DNA of 64,000 bases, taken from an uncultured Oscillospiraceae bacterium. Lineage in GTDB: Bacteria; Bacillota; Clostridia; Oscillospirales; Oscillospiraceae. The notes beneath the pieces were generated by a model that saw only the letters and a list, made by a program, of their open reading frames with translations, was not told where the DNA came from and ran no database searches. The stretch spans positions 62,001-126,000 of the forward strand of contig CAKTJC010000001.1 of the NCBI GenBank assembly GCA_934567355.1. The letters run 5' to 3'. The position numbers and the translations under genes were made by a program. Each line of letters starts with the position of its first letter. Within the stretch, counting starts at the first letter, position 1. Of this stretch, positions 59,364 to 64,000 are shown in pieces.

Positions 59364-61661
59364 TTACAGCAGGTCGGGACGGTCGCCCAGGTAGCTGTCG
59401 GAGTACAGCATATGGTTCTTGAAGATGTCGCAGGACTTGATGGTTTCCATCAGGCGCAGGTCACAGGGGTTGACGATAGCGGAGGTCAGGCCCTGCATCA
59501 TTGCCATGGCGACCAGAGCGGAGTCCATGATGGGACGAACCTTCTTGGGGGCGCCGTTGGAGTTGTTGGACAGACCGCCGGTGGACTTCAGGCCCTCGTC
59601 GGCGAACAGCTTGATGGCGTTCAGCACGTCCATCTGCTTGTCCTGCATACCCTTGACCACCAGGAACAGGGGGTCAAACCACAGGTCGGTGGCCTCCATG
59701 CCGTGGGACAGGCCGCGCTCCAGCATGTTGCGGCAGTGCATCATGCGCTCCTCGTTGTCCTTTGCGATGCCGTCAGCGGAGCAAAGCGCAATACAGATAG
59801 CGTCGTTGGCAGCAGCCAGGTCGATGTTGGAAATACGGGAGCCTGCGTCAGCGGAGTTGACAATGGGCTTGCCGTTGGTACGGTTGTAAACCTTGATACC
59901 GGCTTCGATGGCCTTCTTGTTGGCGGTATCCAGCGCCAGAGGCACATTGTCGAAGTTCTCCTGGAGCAGCTTGACCGCCCACATCATGCGTTCGGGGCCG
60001 TCCTTCTCAGCAGGTCCGATGTTCACGTCCAGATAGGTGGCACCGGCGGCAATCTGCTCGGCAGCACGCTTCAGGATGGGAGCGGGATCCCGCTCGTCCA
60101 TGGCCTTGCGGATGGAGGGGGAGATGCAGTGGATGCGCTCGCCGATGGTGACGAAGGTGGGGGACTCAGGATTGTGTCCGCCGTAGTGAACACCCATGTC
60201 CACAACCTCAATCTTGGGCACCTTGGTAGCCAGCAGCTCGTCGAAGGACAGCTCCTTGACCTCTTCCTTGGGTGCGGCAGCGGCCTTTGCGGCGGCCTCG
60301 GCAGCGGCGGCCTTTGCGGCAGCCTCGTATTCCTTATCCTTCATGTACTTGGGCAGCTGGACAGCCTCGGTGGGGCCGACGACCACGTTCCAGCCGGGCA
60401 GCTTCTCGGCAATTTCGCCCTTCATGACGGCAACCTTGCCGGGGATGATCAGGGTGCGGTTCTTAATCTTGTTCTCGATGTCCAGCGTCTCGAAGGTCTT
60501 CTTGATGGAGGTGGAGGAGAACTTACCGGCAGCCCAGGCAGTCAGAACGGACATGCCGGAAGCGTCGGAGATGATCAGGTTCACAGGCTCGTTGGAGCGC
60601 TCCAATTCGCCGGACACCAGGAAGTAGGTCAGGGCGAAGTCAACGGTCAGAGCGCAGGGGCTGTTCTCGTCAGCGCCGTTCAGGGGGTAAATCTTGGACT
60701 CCACCTTCATGGGCTTCTGGGGGTCGGTGAAGATGTTCTGACGCAGGCCGTACAGAGGCAGAGCGGCAGTGTAGTCCATCTGCTCCATGACAATGATGGA
60801 GGCGTAGCGCTCGGTGAACATGGCGGCGTAGGCAATTTGCAGCTGCTTGTTGCCCTTGGCCAGCTTTGCAACGTTCACGATGGAGGGATAGCCGAAGCTG
60901 CGGTCGCCGTCCACCAGAGCGGTGCGGCGCACCAGAACGGCATTGGCCAGGGTTTCCTTGGCGGTATCGGCGGTGACATCCAGAACCAGGTTCTTGTTGC
61001 CCGCGCCTTCCAGCTTTTTCACCAGATCGTACAGGTCAGAGACATTGGGAGCGGAAACGCCCAGGGTCACACCTGCGGCGGTGGCGACGGCGTTCATGGT
61101 CTCCCAGTTGTCGGGGGTAGCGCCGTTGAGGATGGGTTTGCCGGCCTTGCAGACTTCCACAGCCGCCTTGGCAACGTCCACGTCCTTGATGTCCAGAACC
61201 AGCGCGCGGTCGGTGGCCATTGCCTTCTTGACCAGCTCGACGGTGGCATCGGCGTCGCCGCCGTGGCTCTTGACGTAAACGAACTCAACGTACATCCGCT
61301 CGCCGATACGCTCATAGTCCACCTTTGCCATGTCAGCCAGCTTGGCATCCACCTGAGCGGCATCCATGTCGGTGCAGACGGGAACGGCGAACAGGTTCTT
61401 GTTCACCAGGGTCTTCTCGTGACGGAACAGGACAGTCTCGCCGCCCAGCTTCAGGTCATTACCAACGGTAATGGTCTTCATGGGGGGAGCGGTCTGCTCG
61501 TTGAGCATTGCCTTTGCGTCCTCAGAGAAATACGGGCACTTGTCGATGGACACTGCGCCCTGAGCCACCTTCATGCAGAATGCCATACAGGTGGGGCTGC
61601 CGCACTCCTTACAGTTCTTTTTAGGAGACAGCTTAAAAATGTCAAGACCTTTCAAAGCCAT
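59364..61661 (-). CDS. acsC-acsE: Fused CoFeSP large subunit (AcsC) and methyl-THF methyltransferase (AcsE)
   Basis: 765 residues with no internal stop. Residues 1 to about 440 are AcsC: N-terminal 4Fe-4S motif Cys17, Cys20, Cys25, Cys42 (KNCKECGSPTC), TIM barrel and corrinoid-binding C-terminal domain (DASGMSVLTAWAAGKFS). An Ala/Glu/Lys helical linker (about 442-470, EAAAK-like) leads to AcsE (about 495-765): FVTIGERIHCIS, YLDVNIGPA, LALDTANKKAIEAG, GLSNNSNG and the final MLYSDSYL. It would take the methyl group from methyl-THF and load its own cobalamin. AcsE is normally a separate dimeric protein. It starts 20 nt after acsD, with AAGGAGGA upstream. Confidence 0.93.
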   Translation of the reverse strand: MALKGLDIFKLSPKKNCKECGSPTCMAFCMKVAQGAVSIDKCPYFSEDAKAMLNEQTAPPMKTITVGNDLKLGGETVLFRHEKTLVNKNLFAVPVCTDMDAAQVDAKLADMAKVDYERIGERMYVEFVYVKSHGGDADATVELVKKAMATDRALVLDIKDVDVAKAAVEVCKAGKPILNGATPDNWETMNAVATAAGVTLGVSAPNVSDLYDLVKKLEGAGNKNLVLDVTADTAKETLANAVLVRRTALVDGDRSFGYPSIVNVAKLAKGNKQLQIAYAAMFTERYASIIVMEQMDYTAALPLYGLRQNIFTDPQKPMKVESKIYPLNGADENSPCALTVDFALTYFLVSGELERSNEPVNLIISDASGMSVLTAWAAGKFSSTSIKKTFETLDIENKIKNRTLIIPGKVAVMKGEIAEKLPGWNVVVGPTEAVQLPKYMKDKEYEAAAKAAAAEAAAKAAAAPKEEVKELSFDELLATKVPKIEVVDMGVHYGGHNPESPTFVTIGERIHCISPSIRKAMDERDPAPILKRAAEQIAAGATYLDVNIGPAEKDGPERMMWAVKLLQENFDNVPLALDTANKKAIEAGIKVYNRTNGKPIVNSADAGSRISNIDLAAANDAICIALCSADGIAKDNEERMMHCRNMLERGLSHGMEATDLWFDPLFLVVKGMQDKQMDVLNAIKLFADEGLKSTGGLSNNSNGAPKKVRPIMDSALVAMAMMQGLTSAIVNPCDLRLMETIKSCDIFKNHMLYSDSYLGDRPDLL

Positions 61662-61681
61662 TGTATGTATCCTCCTTCCTA

Positions 61682-62623
61682 TCAGACCAGCTCGGTGATG
61701 AACTGCTTAATGGCAGCAACAGCAGCGGGGTGACGCATGATCACAGCGTCAGCGCCGCCGGTCAGGTTGGCAGCAGCGGTGGCAACTTCCATGCCGACGC
61801 CCCGGTCTTCCTGGCTGCCCCAGGCGGGTTCATCCTCTTCGGAAGCGGTGGATTCCTTCACAGCCCAGGTGTCGGGGGACACGGGAGCCATGATGGGCAT
61901 CTGCAGGTCTGCATCGGACTGCGCCAGAGCGGCCAGCCGGACACGATCCAGGGTGGATGCCACATACTCGTAGCCGTAGCCGACGGCGGCAGTACCAACG
62001 TTCATCACGATGGAGGCAGCGGGAACGGTCAGACCCTTGAGCATGATGTTCAGCTGCTTTGCCAGGTTGATGTCGTCAGCGGTCTCAGCGCCAACCTTCT
62101 GGCCGTAAGCCAGAGCGACGGAAGCGCCAACGGTCTTGTAGTCCTCATTGCGGGCGGACAGCACCAGGATGTTCTTGCCCTGGAGTGCCTCGGCGACCTT
62201 GCTGAACAGCTCGCCGTCCTTCTCGATGTTCTTGCAGCCCATGACCACGATGGGCATGGACACGGCATCGGCCACTGCCTTTGCGTCGGCAACGCAGTCA
62301 GCAACGGAGCGGTTCTTGCCGTTGGGGTCAGCGGACTCGAAGTGCAGGCACAGGAAATCGGCACCGGGCATGGTCTCGGCGCGCTTTGCGTAGTCAACCA
62401 TGGTGGTGCAGCCGGCGTAGAATTCCTTCAGGCCGGGGACGTTCCACTCGTTTGCACAGTCGGAAATTTCAATACCGATCTTGGGTGCATGCTCGATGGG
62501 AGCGTCGAAGGTGTAGAAAGGCAGCACGTTCTGACCGCCGATGACGATTGCCTTGTCACCGGTGCCCAGGGTGACGGCGTTGATCGCGCCGCGGTATGCC
62601 ACCTTCTTGGGTGTAAAAGCCAT
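61682..62623 (-). CDS. acsD: Corrinoid iron-sulfur protein small subunit
   Basis: 313 residues, TIM-barrel partner of AcsC that caps the corrinoid. Family segments: KAIVIGGQNVLPFYTFDAPI, IGIEISDCANEW, GADFLCLHFES and MAPVSPDTWAVKE. An acidic insert ASEEDEPAWG lies near residue 265. It leads the acsD-acsCE-acsB segment with AAGGGGGAAAC before the ATG. It is separated from cooC by a 414-bp region of palindromic repeats. Confidence 0.95.
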   Translation of the reverse strand: MAFTPKKVAYRGAINAVTLGTGDKAIVIGGQNVLPFYTFDAPIEHAPKIGIEISDCANEWNVPGLKEFYAGCTTMVDYAKRAETMPGADFLCLHFESADPNGKNRSVADCVADAKAVADAVSMPIVVMGCKNIEKDGELFSKVAEALQGKNILVLSARNEDYKTVGASVALAYGQKVGAETADDINLAKQLNIMLKGLTVPAASIVMNVGTAAVGYGYEYVASTLDRVRLAALAQSDADLQMPIMAPVSPDTWAVKESTASEEDEPAWGSQEDRGVGMEVATAAANLTGGADAVIMRHPAAVAAIKQFITELV

Positions 62624-62668
62624 GTTAATGTTTCCCCCTTGTTTTTACTTTCTTGGAATAAAGTTTAT

Positions 62669-62770
62669 TCACGGGAATCGCTCCGCAAGAGACTGTTGCC
62701 TCAGCACTCCAGCAGGGACGATTTTCCAATGCTTTGATGCCAAAGCACTGGAAAATCGCACCTCCCGTGA
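62669..62770. repeat. Palindromic repeat with cruciform core, upstream of acsD
   Basis: Outer arms TCACGGGA / TCCCGTGA (62669-62676 / 62763-62770). Inside, CGATTTTCCA and TGCTTTG pair with CAAAGCA and TGGAAAATCG (62719-62758), 17 bp in all. No coding capacity. Confidence 0.65.
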
Positions 62771-62814
62771 GCAGTCAGAGGATGCCCGAAGAATGCAGTT
62801 GTTGTGAATGTCGG

Positions 62815-62882
62815 CGCGAAGCGCCCTCGGCTCCCCCGCTGGGGGAGCTGGCAGCCCGAACGGGCTGACTGAGAGGGTGTCG
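62815..62882. repeat. Dispersed palindromic repeat (CCCTC...GGGGGAGC type)
   Basis: Outer CCCTC/GAGGG enclose two hairpins, GCTCCCCC-gct-GGGGGAGC (62830-62848) and CAGCCCG-aa-CGGGCTG (62852-62867). I recall the same layout as an abundant dispersed repeat in Faecalibacterium and relatives. Only one copy occurs in this window. Confidence 0.65.
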
Positions 62883-63037
62883 TGCGTATTTTCATAGTGC
62901 GCCCATATTTCGTAGCGCACCCCCTCAGCTTCGCATTCGCTCAGCAGCTTTTAATAGCGGTATGATTGCCACTGGCAATTATAATTTTGAAAAATTCGCT
63001 GCGCTCTGCAACACCCCAAAGGAGGCGCCGGATAAAT

Positions 63038-63808
63038 TTACAGTCCGATGTTTTTCAGCACTTCTTTCAGCGCCGTCTTCATCACATCGTCCTCCGGCAG
63101 CTTGGCGGAGGGCTCACCGTTGCAGTCGCAGCGGTACACGGCATCGTCCTGAGGCAGGACGCCAAAGAGCTTCAGGCCGTGGCGCTCGATTTCGGCCTTC
63201 ACGCCGTCATCCAGCACGCCGCCGGGCGCACGGTTGACGATCAGACCCATCTGGCCGGGATTCAAGTCCATTTCGTCGATCATCTCGGCAATTCTCGCCA
63301 CCGCCTGGATGCCCCGGCGGGAGCAATCGGAAATGAGCAGCATGGTGTCCACATGGGGAAGCGTCCCCCGCGCCACATGCTCCAGGCCTGCCTCGTTGTC
63401 CATGACGATATAGGAATAGTTCTTTGCGTACTTGTCCACCTGGGTTTTGAGCACGCCGTTGACGTAGCAGTAGCAGCCCTTGCCCTGGGTGCGGCCCATG
63501 ACCAGCATGTCGAAGTCGTCGTCTTCGATCAGGGCATCGTTGAACTTCATCTCGGCGTAGTCCGCCTTGGTCATGCCCTTGGGGATGGTGCCCTTCAGCT
63601 CCGCCTGTGCCATCTCCTCCCGGATCTGCCCCAGGGTAACGTCCGCCTCCACGCCCAGAACCTCGTTGAGGTTGGAGTTGGCATCTGCATCCACCACCAG
63701 GACGGGGCCCCGGTGCTGCTTGCACAGGTAATCGATAATCATACCGCAGGTAGTGGTTTTGCCCACGCCGCCCTTACCGGCCACTGCAATGGTATGAGGT
63801 GTCGCCAT
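63038..63808 (-). CDS. cooC: CODH nickel-insertion ATPase
   Basis: 256 residues, MinD/SIMIBI-fold ATPase. Deviant Walker A GKGGVGKTT (residues 11-19), switch DADANSNLNEVLG, and the metal-binding Cys112-Tyr-Cys114 motif in GKGCYCYVNG, at the same positions as in known CooC. It delivers Ni to the C-cluster of CO dehydrogenase. Start 63808 has AAAGGAG upstream; a longer frame to 63907 runs over the promoter. The CODH gene itself is not in the window. It is likely first in the acs operon, although 414 bp separate it from acsD. Confidence 0.93.
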   Translation of the reverse strand: MATPHTIAVAGKGGVGKTTTCGMIIDYLCKQHRGPVLVVDADANSNLNEVLGVEADVTLGQIREEMAQAELKGTIPKGMTKADYAEMKFNDALIEDDDFDMLVMGRTQGKGCYCYVNGVLKTQVDKYAKNYSYIVMDNEAGLEHVARGTLPHVDTMLLISDCSRRGIQAVARIAEMIDEMDLNPGQMGLIVNRAPGGVLDDGVKAEIERHGLKLFGVLPQDDAVYRCDCNGEPSAKLPEDDVMKTALKEVLKNIGL

Positions 63809-63878
63809 AAAAAACGCTCCTTTGCGCGAAATCGAGTATCTGAAAATGGGCGCAATCGCCCCATACCGATACAACAAT

Positions 63879-63907
63879 ATCGTAACACATTTCGGCTGAT
63901 AATTCAA
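63879..63907 (-). promoter_or_regulatory. Promoter of cooC
   Basis: Minus strand: -35 TTGAAT (63902-63907), 17-bp spacer, -10 TACGAT (63879-63884). A GGGCG-caat-CGCCC hairpin (63848-63861) lies in the leader. 63908-64000 shows no gene. Confidence 0.6.
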
Positions 63908-64000
63908 CCCTTTTTCTCAAAAAACCGCTGGAGTTCTCTTCCACCCGCCGCAAAATGGGGACACGGGCAGGAAAGAGCCCCCAGAAAAAGCATCCGAGGG

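Overview
The window looks like chromosome from a moderately high-GC, strictly anaerobic gut Firmicute, most likely Clostridia / Oscillospirales (Oscillospiraceae-like). Evidence: strong AGGAGG ribosome sites, SigA-type promoters, RNase J, an ECF vitamin-transporter S component, an acetogen-type acetyl-CoA synthase cluster, YesN-type and OmpR-type regulators, and small palindromic repeats typical of this group (the last from memory). No phage, CRISPR array, transposase, rRNA or tRNA was recognised. The genus assignment is inference.

Layout. 1-3.3 kb: degV, a PanT-like ECF S component and gap (GAPDH). 3.4-5.5 kb: OmpR-type response regulator and a sensor kinase interrupted by one in-frame stop. 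5.6-9.1 kb: tightly overlapping operon of a zinc-ribbon membrane protein, PAP2 phosphatase, Wzx/MATE-like flippase and DUF368 (PopT-like) carrier, reading as a lipid-carrier recycling module. 9.3-10.1 kb: secreted CBM9-like protein. 10.2-16.2 kb: MacB-type ABC exporter with two membrane-fusion proteins, one carrying an inserted Ig-like domain. 16.4-20.1 kb: PrsA/SurA-like foldase and a secreted GH3 glycosidase. 20.4-22.2 kb: a decayed metal P-type ATPase locus with a MITE-like insertion. 22.2-29.7 kb: Dus, RNase J, orphan YesN/AraC regulator and a second GH3. 29.8-32.8 kb: rnpB (minus strand), then murD-ispD-ispF. 32.8-35.1 kb: redox operon containing a chagasin-thioredoxin fusion, a 45-residue CXXC microprotein and a NapH-like ferredoxin membrane protein. 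35.2-40.3 kb: pyridoxal-kinase-like gene, TetR, His-rich ZntA-like ATPase, Cys-rich protein and DtxR/MntR regulator. 40.5-49.4 kb: HAD phosphatase, TrxB, MFS, NudC, amidohydrolase, psd-pssA, an MprF-like flippase-domain protein and ROK glucokinase. 49.5-53.0 kb: ECF sigma factor, membrane protein and ABC pair. 53.1-63.8 kb: carbonyl branch of the Wood-Ljungdahl pathway on the minus strand: cooC, acsD, an acsC-acsE fusion, acsB, a YcxB-like gene, then acsV, a VOC protein and DUF3786.

How it fits together. GH3 enzymes outside the cell release sugars that the ROK kinase could phosphorylate. GAPDH is the glycolytic enzyme seen here. The Acs proteins join a methyl group from methyl-THF, CO and CoA into acetyl-CoA, with CooC maturing the nickel CODH and AcsV re-reducing inactivated corrinoid. 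The CODH catalytic gene (acsA/cooS) is not in the window. MurD, IspD/IspF, PAP2, the flippase and DUF368 all bear on cell-wall precursor and polyprenyl-carrier supply. PssA/Psd make phosphatidylethanolamine, and PhoP-box-like repeats sit at the pssA promoter.

Most notable observations: the single-chain AcsC-AcsE protein, the chagasin-thioredoxin redox operon, a three-copy MITE-like family that has hit a P-type ATPase gene, the nonsense codon in the sensor kinase, a Shine-Dalgarno buried in a 9-bp hairpin, and a structured RNA with terminator ahead of trxB.
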